Source: Herbaspirillum sp. SJZ107 (GTDB lineage Bacteria > Pseudomonadota > Gammaproteobacteria > Burkholderiales > Burkholderiaceae_D). From it: a DNA stretch of 64,000 nucleotides. Below the pieces are notes generated by a model. The model worked only from the letters and a program-made list of their open reading frames with translations, was not told the origin of the DNA and made no database searches. Both the position numbers and the translations under genes were made by a program. The stretch is taken from contig NZ_VFNH01000002.1 of the NCBI RefSeq assembly GCF_006715485.1, forward strand, positions 1,612,001 to 1,676,000. Direction: 5' to 3'. Shown piece after piece: positions 1-7,714 of this stretch. Within the stretch, counting starts at the first letter, position 1. Each line of letters starts with the position of its first letter.

Positions 1-401
1 AGACCCACCCGTTCCAGCGCCTCGCGCGCCAGCCGGCGGCGCTCGCTGCTTTTTCCATCGCTGCCGCTGCGGTAGAGCAGGGGCAGCTCGACGTTGTCGA
101 TCACGCGCAGGTCCGGGATCAGGTGGAAGCTCTGGAAGATGAAGCCGAAGGTCTGGTTGCGCAGTTTCGCCAGCTGGCGGTCGCGGTAGCGGGTGATGGC
201 GACGCCGTCGATCTCGATGCTGCCCTGGCCCGGCCGGTCGAGCAGGCCGATGAGATTCAGCAGCGTGCTCTTGCCGCAGCCGCTCGGCCCCATCATGGCC
301 ACGAATTCGCCGCGCGCGACCTGCAGGTCGATGTCCTTCAGCGCCAGCGTCTCGACCTTGTCGGTGCGGTAGGTCTTGCTGACCTTGTTCAATCTGATCA
401 T
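1..401 (-). CDS. ABC transporter ATP-binding protein, MacB/LolD type (partial)
   Basis: This is the N-terminal ~133 residues of an ATPase; the gene runs off the left edge. It starts MIRLNKVSKTYRTDKVETLA and carries a Walker A motif GPSGCGKSTLLN near residue 38 and the Q-loop FIFQSF near residue 85. That spacing is typical of the MacB/LolD/FtsE group, which powers FtsX-type permeases in tripartite export. The HlyD-family adaptor gene lies 9 bp upstream on the same strand, so both are in one operon. The permease genes would be expected beyond the window. Substrate is unknown; peptide, lipoprotein or antimicrobial export are typical of the family. Confidence 0.9.
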   Translation of the reverse strand, partial: MIRLNKVSKTYRTDKVETLALKDIDLQVARGEFVAMMGPSGCGKSTLLNLIGLLDRPGQGSIEIDGVAITRYRDRQLAKLRNQTFGFIFQSFHLIPDLRVIDNVELPLLYRSGSDGKSSERRRLAREALERVG

Positions 402-410
402 GTGAATCTC

Positions 411-1658
411 CTAGTTGGCTATGCGGATGCTGTCCAGGTCCTTGAAGGCACCCGTGTCGGATACGATGAAGCGGTCCCCCGGCCGGGCACCGGCCGCCAC
501 TTCGATGACCTTGCCGTCGCTGGCGCCGAGTTCCAGCATGGTCTTGCGCGCCACGCCGTCCCGTACCGCGAAGGCGGGCTGGCGTCCGCGGCCGTTGAAG
601 GCGGCGCCGTTGTCGAGCACCAGCACCTGCGCGCGGTGCGCGGTCACGACGTTGACGTCCACCCGCATCTTGTTGCGCAGGTTCGGGTTGCGCGGGCTGG
701 CCAGGTCGACCAGCAGCTTGATGCTGCCGTTCTGGATTTCGGGGAGGATGGTGTGCACGGTCCCGGCCAGGATCTCGCCGTTCTGCTCGACGCGCACCGG
801 CTGGCCGGCGGCGAGCAGGCGCGCGTGGAAGTCCGACAAACTGGCTTCGACCCGGTAGTTGTTCAGTTCCGAGACCCGCGCCACCAGCTGGCCGGCGGCG
901 ACGCTGGCGCCTTCTTCCTCGAGCACCCAGGTCAGCATGCCGGCAAAGGGCGCGCACACGCGGGTCTGGGCCAGCAGCTGCTCCTGCTGCGCGATCTGCT
1001 TGTGCAGGATGGCCTGCTGCAGCTTGGCCGCGGCGACGCCGCCGGCGGTGGCGCGGCGCGTGTCCTCGACCAGTTCGCGCTGCTGGCGCAGCTGGATCTC
1101 GGTGCGCCTGACGTTCAGCTCCGCGGTGAGCAGGTCTTCGCCGGAGACGAGGCCGCTGGCGCGCAGCTTCTGGTTGCGCTCGTGGCGCACGCGCGCCGCC
1201 TGCAGGTCGATTTCCAGCAGCTCGATGCTGCTTCTGGTCTGCTTCAGCTTCTGGTCCATCTCGACGCCGAGGGTGGCGACGCGGTTGTCCTGTTGCGCCA
1301 GCTGTTCCTTCAGCGCTTCCAGCGCCAGCCGGATCGCGCGGTCGTCGAGTTCGAGCAGCAGGTCGCCCTGGCGCACCTGCTGGCCCGGCTTGGCGTGCAC
1401 CCGCGCGACCCGGCTCGCGCCCGGGCTGGCCACCACTTCCTCGTGCACCGGGATGACCACGCCGGCGGCGTTGATCGTGTTGTCGACGTCGCCGTACCTG
1501 GCTTCGGACACCACGATCGCGCCCGCATCCACGCTCGGGCGCAGCACGCGGTTCAGGCCCCAGGCGCCTGCGCACATCGCCGCGAACAGGCAGGCGGCGC
1601 CGGCGAGGTGGTGCAGACGGCGGCGGCGCAGGGTGTCGATCGGGATGGCTTGGTCCAT
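411..1658 (-). CDS. HlyD-family periplasmic adaptor (membrane fusion) protein
   Basis: A 415-residue protein with a basic N terminus and one membrane segment (about residues 16-36). A lipoyl-like half follows (VVASPGASRVARVHAKPGQQ), then a long coiled coil (about 95-215), the second lipoyl half (VCAPFAGMLTWVLEEEGASV) and a beta-barrel region. This is the adaptor that links an inner-membrane ABC exporter to an outer-membrane channel. The ATPase gene follows directly. I chose the ATG at 1658 because it puts the basic/membrane segment at the N terminus and lies about 25 nt after the predicted sigma-54 start site. A longer open frame (to 2159) crosses that promoter and overlaps the divergent pnuC. 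Confidence 0.9.
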   Translation of the reverse strand: MDQAIPIDTLRRRRLHHLAGAACLFAAMCAGAWGLNRVLRPSVDAGAIVVSEARYGDVDNTINAAGVVIPVHEEVVASPGASRVARVHAKPGQQVRQGDLLLELDDRAIRLALEALKEQLAQQDNRVATLGVEMDQKLKQTRSSIELLEIDLQAARVRHERNQKLRASGLVSGEDLLTAELNVRRTEIQLRQQRELVEDTRRATAGGVAAAKLQQAILHKQIAQQEQLLAQTRVCAPFAGMLTWVLEEEGASVAAGQLVARVSELNNYRVEASLSDFHARLLAAGQPVRVEQNGEILAGTVHTILPEIQNGSIKLLVDLASPRNPNLRNKMRVDVNVVTAHRAQVLVLDNGAAFNGRGRQPAFAVRDGVARKTMLELGASDGKVIEVAAGARPGDRFIVSDTGAFKDLDSIRIAN

Positions 1659-1694
1659 AGTGCAGTGCGTCGAAGTGGCTATGCTTCCTGTATT

Positions 1695-1709
1695 GCAAGC
1701 AGCGTGCCA
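1695..1709 (-). promoter_or_regulatory. Sigma-54 (RpoN) -24/-12 promoter of the ABC/HlyD operon
   Basis: Read on the minus strand the sequence is TGGCACG-CTGC-TTGC, which matches the sigma-54 consensus TGGCACG-N4-TTGC at every defined base. The adaptor start codon lies about 37 bp downstream. Sigma-54 promoters need an AAA+ enhancer-binding activator, and a palindrome that could serve one lies about 65 bp upstream. Confidence 0.8.
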
Positions 1710-1771
1710 GGCCGTGTCCCCGGTGAAACGGCCAGTTTGCCGGCGCTGGGCTGCCCGCTGCCGGGCAAGGG

Positions 1772-1787
1772 TGTCCGGAAGCGGACA
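1772..1787. promoter_or_regulatory. Palindromic enhancer-type site upstream of the sigma-54 promoter
   Basis: TGTCCG-GAAG-CGGACA is a perfect 6-bp inverted repeat with a 4-bp spacer. A further half-site CGGACA lies at 1806-1811, with the same downstream bases (AGCGGCGC) as the first. The position relative to the -24/-12 element fits an NtrC-family activator site. The regulator is not in the window, so its identity is inference. Confidence 0.55.
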
Positions 1788-1875
1788 GCGGCGCGGATAC
1801 CGGTGCGGACAGCGGCGCCTTGCATAAAGCCGCCGCAGCTCGGATAATCGCTGACCCATCCGATACGGCGCCCGC

Positions 1876-2487
1876 ATGAACGACAGCCTCCTCATCCTTG
1901 GATTCACGACCACGCCGCTGGAACTGATTTCCTTCGTCCTGTCGATCGCGACGGTGCTGCTGAACATCCGCCGCCTGCACTGGGCCTGGCTGTTCGCGAT
2001 CGTCTCGTCGGCCATGTACGGCATCGTGTTCTTCGATGCGCGCCTGTACGGCGATGCCGGCCTGCAGGGCGTGTTCATCGCGGCCTCGCTGTGGGGCTGG
2101 ACCCAGTGGCTGAAAGGGGGACGCAGCAGCGTCGACGCCGGCGCGCCGCTGGTGGTCACGCGCCTGGACCGCGCCGGCTGGACCCTGGCCCTGGCCGGCT
2201 GGGCGCTCGGCTACCTGCTGCTGTGGGCCTTCCTCGGCCACGCGACCGACACCGACGTGCCGGGCACCGACGCCTTCCTGACCGCCGGCAGCCTGCTCGG
2301 TACGCTGCTCACGGCGCGCAAGAAGGTCGAGAACTGGCACGTCTGGATCGTGGTCGACGTCATCTACGTCGGCCTGTACGTGCACAAGCACCTGTACCTG
2401 ACGGCCGTGCTGTACGCGCTGTTCGTCGTGATGGCCGCGATCGGCCTGCGCACCTGGAACAGGGCGGCACGCGAGGGCGTGCAATGA
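1876..2487 (+). CDS. pnuC: PnuC-family vitamin transporter (nicotinamide riboside or thiamine type)
   Basis: A 203-residue integral membrane protein with about seven hydrophobic segments and the family features W-A-W near residue 36, SLWGWTQWLKGG near 75 and the C-terminal DVIYVGLYVHKHLYLTAVLYALF. PnuC proteins are SWEET-like facilitators that work with a cytoplasmic kinase that traps the vitamin. The stop codon overlaps the start of a NadR-like kinase (ATGA), a classic pnuC partner. The convergent neighbour is a TonB receptor under a TPP riboswitch, so a PnuT-like thiamine role is possible. Substrate cannot be settled from sequence alone. Confidence 0.88.
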   Translation: MNDSLLILGFTTTPLELISFVLSIATVLLNIRRLHWAWLFAIVSSAMYGIVFFDARLYGDAGLQGVFIAASLWGWTQWLKGGRSSVDAGAPLVVTRLDRAGWTLALAGWALGYLLLWAFLGHATDTDVPGTDAFLTAGSLLGTLLTARKKVENWHVWIVVDVIYVGLYVHKHLYLTAVLYALFVVMAAIGLRTWNRAAREGVQ

Positions 2488-3017
2488 CGGCGCGGGCCGC
2501 GCCGCGGCGCATCGCCATTCTCGGCGCCGAGTCGACCGGCAAGTCGACCCTGGCCGATGCGCTGGCGCGCCGCTACGGCACGCTGTGGGTGCCCGAGTAC
2601 CTGCGCGAGTTCGTCGACGTGCACGGCCGCGTGCCCCACGAGGACGACCAGCCCGGCATCGCGCGGACCCAGCTGGCGCGCGAGGATGCGATGGCGGCGC
2701 GGCCGGACGCGCGCGCTTTCCTGTTCTGCGACACCACGCCGCTGATGACGGCGGTCTACAGCCGCATCTACTGGGGCCGCGTGCCCCCTGCGCTGCTGGC
2801 GCTGGAGGCGGCGCACGACTACGCGCTGACGCTGGTGGCGGCGCCGGACCTGCCGTGGGTGCCGGATGGACTGATGCGCGATTCGGACGAAGTGCGGCAG
2901 CGCGTGCATGCGCAGCTGGTGGCGGTGCTGGCGGAGCGGGGGATACCGTATGTGCTGGTGGAGGGGGAGCTGGAAGAGCGGGTGGCGCGGGTTGAGGTAT
3001 TACTCGATACGTTTTGA
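2484..3017 (+). CDS. NadR-like AAA/P-loop kinase (ribosylnicotinamide kinase-type)
   Basis: A 177-residue P-loop protein with Walker A GAESTGKST at residues 14-22, then YLREFVD and the segment WVPDGLMRDSDEVRQ. These match the C-terminal kinase domain of NadR, without the N-terminal adenylyltransferase and HTH parts. Such kinases phosphorylate nicotinamide riboside brought in by PnuC and so trap it. The ATG overlaps the pnuC stop, so the two are translationally coupled. Because the adjacent receptor gene is TPP-controlled, a kinase acting on thiamine or another vitamin cannot be excluded. Confidence 0.82.
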   Translation: MTARAAPRRIAILGAESTGKSTLADALARRYGTLWVPEYLREFVDVHGRVPHEDDQPGIARTQLAREDAMAARPDARAFLFCDTTPLMTAVYSRIYWGRVPPALLALEAAHDYALTLVAAPDLPWVPDGLMRDSDEVRQRVHAQLVAVLAERGIPYVLVEGELEERVARVEVLLDTF

Positions 3018-3054
3018 AAACCGATAGCGCATCGTTTCCACGTGAACTCAAGAC

Positions 3055-3143
3055 CGTCATCCCCGCGCAGGCGGGGATCCAAGTTTGTTCGTGTCTCGAT
3101 CACGCTTGCAGAACTTGGACCCCTGCCTTCGCAGGGGCGACGT
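3055..3143. repeat. Two-armed REP-like palindromic element at a convergent junction
   Basis: The left arm (about 3055-3085, ATCCCCGCGCAGGCGGGGAT followed by CCAAGTT) faces an inverted right arm (3111-3143, AACTTGG then CCCCTGCCTTCGCAGGGGCGAC). Related doublets occur near 24.9 and 37.2 kb. All three lie between the 3' ends of convergent genes, where such stem-loops may end transcription of both. Confidence 0.75.
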
Positions 3144-3187
3144 TTACGCGCTAACGGAAAAAGGCAGGGGCACGTACTGCCCGCAAT

Positions 3188-5365
3188 TTACAGATCAAAC
3201 TGCGCCGACAACCTGAACGTCCGCGGCGCCCCGGCCAGCAGGTAGCCGCCCAGCGAAGGCGTCACGTCGCGCCAGTAGAACTTGTTGAACAGGTTGTCCA
3301 CGCGCGCGCGTACGGTCACCTGCGTCGCGCCCAGCTTCAGCCCGTACGAGGCGCCGGCGCCGAACACGTGGTAGTCCGGCACGAACACGGTGTTCTGGAC
3401 GTCGAAGGCCTTCTTGCCGGCGTACTGCCAGATGCCGTCCACCTTCAGGCCCGGCACCGCCGGCACCGCGTATTGCAGCCACGCGGTCGACTTGAAGGCG
3501 GGAACGTCGGTGACGCGCTTGCCGTCGATGCCGGCCTGGCCGGTGCCGTCCTGGCGCGTGTTCAGCCCCATCAGAGAGACGCCGTAGTCGAAGGCGCCGG
3601 TCCTGCCGTCGGCCGAGACCTCGAGGCCGCGATGGGTCTCGCGCCCGCCGCGCACGAAGGGATGCAGGCCATTGATGGTCTGGAACGGATCTTCGTACTC
3701 GAGGCCCTGGCGGATCTGGAACAGCGCGGCCGACAAATTCAGGCCATTCGACAGGGCGCCCTTGAGGCCGAATTCGGCCTGGCGCGAACGGGCCGGCGGC
3801 AGCACCTGGTATTGATTACTGGTCATCATGGGCGCGATGCCGCCGTGCTGCAGGCCATGGCTGAACGAACCATAGGCATTCCAGTCGCGGCCGATGCGGT
3901 AGACCAGGGCCACGCTCGGCAGCGTGAAGCTGTTGTCGGCATGGACGTAGCCGCCGTTGTCGCCGATGTCCTCGTCGAACTCGCTGCGTTTGATCTTCAC
4001 GTAGCGCAGGCCGCCGTGCACGGTGAAGCCCTGGCCGAGGGTCACGATATCCTGGGCGAACAGCGCGCTTTCCTGGTCACTGCGGCGCTCGAATACGGGG
4101 CCGGTCACGCGGTCGGCCGCTACCTGCGGCGTGGTCTGCGGCTGCCGGATGTTGCTGTAGCCGACGTAGTCGTAGACGTAGTCGCCGAAGCTGTCGTGGC
4201 GCTCGTTGTACGAAGCGCCCACGGTCAGCGCATGGCGCAGCGTGCCGGTGGCGAACTTGCCCTGGACCATGGCCTGCACGCCCCACGGGCTCTTGCGCTC
4301 GCCCACGCTCTGGTAGTCGTACACGTCGTAGTCGCCGTTCGAGCAGTAGCCCGGGTAGTAGCCGTCGCCCTCGTTGCTGCAGCCGTAGGGGAAGGCGGTG
4401 TAGTCGTCGCGCTTGAACCAGTGCTTGTTGGCCGAGGCGGTGGCGGTCCAGCCCGGCGCCAGCTTGACTTCGAAGCGCAGGCCGAGGTTGGTGTCGCGCG
4501 TCTCGACCGGCTTGGTCCAGGGCTGGTCGTTCAGCAGCAGCTTGGGCGACACGTTGGTGGGCAGCACTTCGCCGCGGATCAGCTGGTAGCCGGGTGCCGT
4601 GATCTGGGACTTGCGCTGGTAATCCATGTCGAGCTGCAGCAGCGCATCCGGGGTGATCTGCCAGTCGAAGGCACCCGAGACGAACTGGCGGTCGCCGTTG
4701 GCGCCGCGCACGTAGGGATGGAGGTCGGCGGCGGCGGCGTTGATGCGGTAGCCGAAGCGGCGGTCCTCGAAGCGGCCGCCGATGTCGGCGCTGCCGTACA
4801 GCGTGCCGCGCTCGCTGACCTCGACCGTGGCCGAGCGCAGCGGCTTGTCGGTGGGACGCTTGGTGACGTAGTTGACGATGCCGCCCGGCGCCGCGATGCC
4901 GGCGGTCAGGCCGGCCAGGCCCTTCAGGATCTCGATGCGTTCCTTGTTCTCGAGCGGGATCTGGGTGTCGCCCGGGATGGCGAAGCCATCCTTGCGGTAG
5001 CTGTAGTTGTTGTCGAGCGTAAAGCCGCGGATCGAGAACTGTTCGGCGTAGCCGACCGCGTTGTAGGCGTCGCTGACCGAGGCGTCGAAGCGGACGGCTT
5101 CGGTGGTCGAGCGGATCGACAGGTCCTGCATCTGGGTGCGGCCGATCGCGATGATCGAGGCTGGGGTCTCGAACAGCGAGGCTTCGCCGAAGCCGCCGAC
5201 ACTGGCGCGGTCGAGGGCGATGAAACGGTTACCGGTGACGACGACTTCGTTGACCGGCTGGCCGGCGTCGGCCGGGGCCGTGGTTTGTGCCGCAGTTTGT
5301 GCTGATACCGCAAAGGCCTGCATCAGCGCGCAAGCCAGGATCGAATGCTTCAGTGGATGGTTCAT
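3188..5365 (-). CDS. TonB-dependent outer-membrane receptor under TPP riboswitch control
   Basis: A 725-residue receptor with a signal peptide (about 1-22, MNHPLKHSILACALMQAFA), a plug domain with the segments SIRGFTLD and NKERIEILKGLAGL, and a 22-strand-type barrel ending RTFRLSAQFDL. By family it resembles FhuA/FpvA-type siderophore receptors. Its 5' leader, however, contains a clear thiamine pyrophosphate riboswitch, so the likely cargo is thiamine or a thiamine precursor or complex. TPP-controlled TonB receptors are known in other bacteria. The start at 5365 gives a proper signal peptide; a longer open frame to 5410 adds residues that do not fit one. Confidence 0.9.
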   Translation of the reverse strand: MNHPLKHSILACALMQAFAVSAQTAAQTTAPADAGQPVNEVVVTGNRFIALDRASVGGFGEASLFETPASIIAIGRTQMQDLSIRSTTEAVRFDASVSDAYNAVGYAEQFSIRGFTLDNNYSYRKDGFAIPGDTQIPLENKERIEILKGLAGLTAGIAAPGGIVNYVTKRPTDKPLRSATVEVSERGTLYGSADIGGRFEDRRFGYRINAAAADLHPYVRGANGDRQFVSGAFDWQITPDALLQLDMDYQRKSQITAPGYQLIRGEVLPTNVSPKLLLNDQPWTKPVETRDTNLGLRFEVKLAPGWTATASANKHWFKRDDYTAFPYGCSNEGDGYYPGYCSNGDYDVYDYQSVGERKSPWGVQAMVQGKFATGTLRHALTVGASYNERHDSFGDYVYDYVGYSNIRQPQTTPQVAADRVTGPVFERRSDQESALFAQDIVTLGQGFTVHGGLRYVKIKRSEFDEDIGDNGGYVHADNSFTLPSVALVYRIGRDWNAYGSFSHGLQHGGIAPMMTSNQYQVLPPARSRQAEFGLKGALSNGLNLSAALFQIRQGLEYEDPFQTINGLHPFVRGGRETHRGLEVSADGRTGAFDYGVSLMGLNTRQDGTGQAGIDGKRVTDVPAFKSTAWLQYAVPAVPGLKVDGIWQYAGKKAFDVQNTVFVPDYHVFGAGASYGLKLGATQVTVRARVDNLFNKFYWRDVTPSLGGYLLAGAPRTFRLSAQFDL

Positions 5366-5460
5366 GTGTTTGCTCGTTTCGCGCGCCGTCCGGCTGCGCT
5401 GCTTTATCAAAAGCCGGAGCCAACGGGGGGAAGGGCAAACAAGATGGGAACTGCGTTGCG

Positions 5461-5536
5461 CTTTCCTTCGCTGGCATTATCCAGATCAGGTACGAAGGGT
5501 ATCTCTCACCCGGAAGCGAACTTCCAGGACCCCTAG
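5461..5536 (-). promoter_or_regulatory. TPP riboswitch (THI element)
   Basis: On the minus strand the leader reads CUAGGGGUCC, then a hairpin GGAAGUUCGCUUCC, then GGGUGAGA, ACCCUU, and the conserved block ACCUGAUCUGGAUAAUGCC followed by AGCGAAGGAAAG. These are the core elements of the thiamine pyrophosphate aptamer. The distance to the start codon is about 95 nt, which leaves room for an expression platform. No strong T-run follows, so translational control is plausible. Confidence 0.95.
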
Positions 5537-5601
5537 CGAAGGCGCGAGTGTGCGCCTATGTAATACTTATGTCAATAGACGCCGGAGCGGCAGATTGCTT
5601 C

Positions 5602-6564
5602 CTACGCCGTTTCCAGCACCGGCGCCGGATGCTCGACGTGCACGCGCGCATGCAGCAGGTGGCGCTGCAGCGTGGCGCGCGCCGCATCGCCGATCACGCG
5701 CCAGTGCTCGCGGCGCTGGGCCGCGCGCTTGCGGTGCTTGGACGGCATGTCGGCCAGCGGCTTGACGTAGAAGGGCAGGCCGATGACGTAGCCGCTGCCG
5801 GTCTCGGTGCCGCCGAGGATCTTCCAGAAACCGTCGTAGGCGTTGGCGAAGTGCTTGTCCGGGTCCGGGTCGTAGGCGATGTGGGCATCGCTGCGGATTG
5901 CCATCACCTTGTCCATGTCGAGCGCCTGGGCGATGCCCTGCATCGCGGCAAAGCAGAAGAAGCTGGGCGAGTTGTTGGGGAAGACGTGCTCGAAGGCGTC
6001 GAAGGCGGCACCGGAATCGGCCCAGCGGCCCTGGTTGCGGGCGATGAAGGGCACCACCGGCATGTCCAGCCCGACCATGCGGCCGTCGAGCCAGCTGAAG
6101 GACAGGCGGTGCAGGCACCGGCCGTCGGCCACCAGGGCCACGCTCAGGTCGCCCTCGGCATTGCTGCGCGAGGCCATCTCGAGCTGGATCATGAAGCTGC
6201 TGAGCTGGCCGTCCACCTCGGCCTCGTGCTGCCACAGCGGCAGGCCGCGCGCACCGTACACGGCCTGCAGGTAGGCGTCGTCGAAGGTGGTTTCCTCGAA
6301 GCGGTAATGGCTCAGCACGGCCTGCACGCGGCGGCGCGGCGACAGGCCCTTGATCAGGTAGTCGCGGTGGCTGAGATGGTGGAAGGGGTCGTCGTTGGAC
6401 GGCCCGGCCACGTGGCGGCGGTAGACGCCGAGGCGGTACAGGTCGCGGTGGTCGCGGTAGTAGGCCAGGACGCGTGCGCTGCGCGCGATGCACAGCAGCC
6501 AGGAGGCAAGGCCGGCCTCGCGGCGGCGGGCCATCCAGTGCTTGGTGAGATGAGCGAAAATCAT
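5602..6564 (-). CDS. VirK/YbjX family protein (DUF535)
   Basis: A 320-residue protein with the DUF535 layout: an N-terminal helical region, the central RDYLIKGLSPRRRVQAVLSHY segment, a beta-rich middle (SSFMIQLEMAS...SFSWLDGR) and the C-terminal pattern GLPFYVKPLADMPSKHRKRA. Relatives include E. coli YbjX and Shigella VirK, linked to envelope or virulence-protein handling and resistance to cationic peptides, but the biochemistry is unknown. It has its own long upstream region shared divergently with a GST gene. There is no operon partner. Confidence 0.85.
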   Translation of the reverse strand: MIFAHLTKHWMARRREAGLASWLLCIARSARVLAYYRDHRDLYRLGVYRRHVAGPSNDDPFHHLSHRDYLIKGLSPRRRVQAVLSHYRFEETTFDDAYLQAVYGARGLPLWQHEAEVDGQLSSFMIQLEMASRSNAEGDLSVALVADGRCLHRLSFSWLDGRMVGLDMPVVPFIARNQGRWADSGAAFDAFEHVFPNNSPSFFCFAAMQGIAQALDMDKVMAIRSDAHIAYDPDPDKHFANAYDGFWKILGGTETGSGYVIGLPFYVKPLADMPSKHRKRAAQRREHWRVIGDAARATLQRHLLHARVHVEHPAPVLETA

Positions 6565-6843
6565 GGGCGCTCCGGAATCGCTTTCGTTATCGGATGTGTT
6601 TATCTTGTCGCACCGTTAGCATAGCCACGGTGAGATTGCTCAACGGAAACAATGCGTTCAGCAGGTCAAGATCGACACCATCGAAGGTGGATTCCGTGCG
6701 TGATATTTGTTGTGGACATGTCTCTTGTTATTAATTTTTTGTCAGGCGTCGTTGCCAAACCGAAGACTAGCACGATTGCCGCGCCGAACATTCGGAATCA
6801 TGCTCAATAATTGAGTCAGACCGAACAACACGAGGAGGCAGCG

Positions 6844-7584
6844 ATGGCGTATGAACTTTTTTACTGGCCTACGATCCAGGGCCGCGGGGAATTCGTTCGC
6901 CTGGCCCTGGAAGAGGCCGGTGTCCCCTATGTCGACGTGGCGCGCGAACCGGGCGGCATGGGGCGCATGATGGCGGCCATGGATGGCCCCGACCATCCCT
7001 CCTTTGCGCCGCCCTTCCTGAAGGCGGGCGAGCTGCTGGTCGGCCAGACCGCCAATATCCTGCTGTTCCTGGGACAGCGCCACGGGCTGGCGCCGGATGA
7101 CGAGCAGGGCCGGCTGTGGGTCAACCAGATCCAGCTGACCATCGCCGACCTGGTGGCCGAGGCTCACGACACCCACCACCCGATCGCGACCTCGCTGTAT
7201 TACGAAGACCAGCGCCCGGAAGCCAAGCGCCGCGCGGCCGATTTCATCGAGACCCGCATTCCGAAATTCTTCGACTGGTTCGAAGGCATCCTGGGCCGCC
7301 CTGAACCGAAGGACTACCTGCTGGGCGAGCGCGTGACTTATGCCGACCTGTCGCTGTTCCAGCTGGTGGCGGGCCTGCGCTACGCCTTCCCGCAGGCGCT
7401 GGCGCGGATCGACGCCGGCTATCCGCTGCTGAGCGCACTGCACGACCGGGTGGCGCAGCGGCCGCGCATCGCGGCCTACCTGGCGTCGAAACGGCGCCTG
7501 CCATTCAACGAGGAGGGCATCTTCCGCCACTACGATGAGCTCGACCAGGTCGCGCATCCGGGGGCAGGGCACGGCGGCGGCTGA
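6844..7584 (+). CDS. Glutathione S-transferase (sigma-like)
   Basis: A 246-residue GST. The N-terminal thioredoxin-like domain starts MAYELFYWPTIQGRGEFVRL with the likely catalytic Tyr7, and the glutathione-site motif GQTANILLFLG is near residue 66. An all-helical C-terminal domain follows (ADLSLFQLVAGLRYAFPQAL). It conjugates glutathione to electrophiles in the cytoplasm. I chose the ATG at 6844 because GAGGAGG sits 6-12 bp upstream; a TTG at 6811 in the same frame lies upstream of this ribosome site. Confidence 0.9.
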   Translation: MAYELFYWPTIQGRGEFVRLALEEAGVPYVDVAREPGGMGRMMAAMDGPDHPSFAPPFLKAGELLVGQTANILLFLGQRHGLAPDDEQGRLWVNQIQLTIADLVAEAHDTHHPIATSLYYEDQRPEAKRRAADFIETRIPKFFDWFEGILGRPEPKDYLLGERVTYADLSLFQLVAGLRYAFPQALARIDAGYPLLSALHDRVAQRPRIAAYLASKRRLPFNEEGIFRHYDELDQVAHPGAGHGGG

Positions 7585-7714
7585 GCGCGAACGAGGAGGA
7601 TGGCGCGTCTGGCGGCGGCGCGCCGGTCCCGACGTTGTTTCGATCGCGGCGCTACGGTAGGATCATCGGGTTGCACTCGTGTCTTACCTATCTACCGATC
7701 ACCACCGAGGGTCC

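Noticed and set aside
123..1847. 574-residue plus-strand open frame
   Set aside because: It is antisense to the HlyD and ABC genes, has no family features and is typical of GC-rich shadow frames.
3368..5305. 645-residue plus-strand open frame
   Set aside because: Antisense to the TonB receptor gene; low complexity and no ribosome site.
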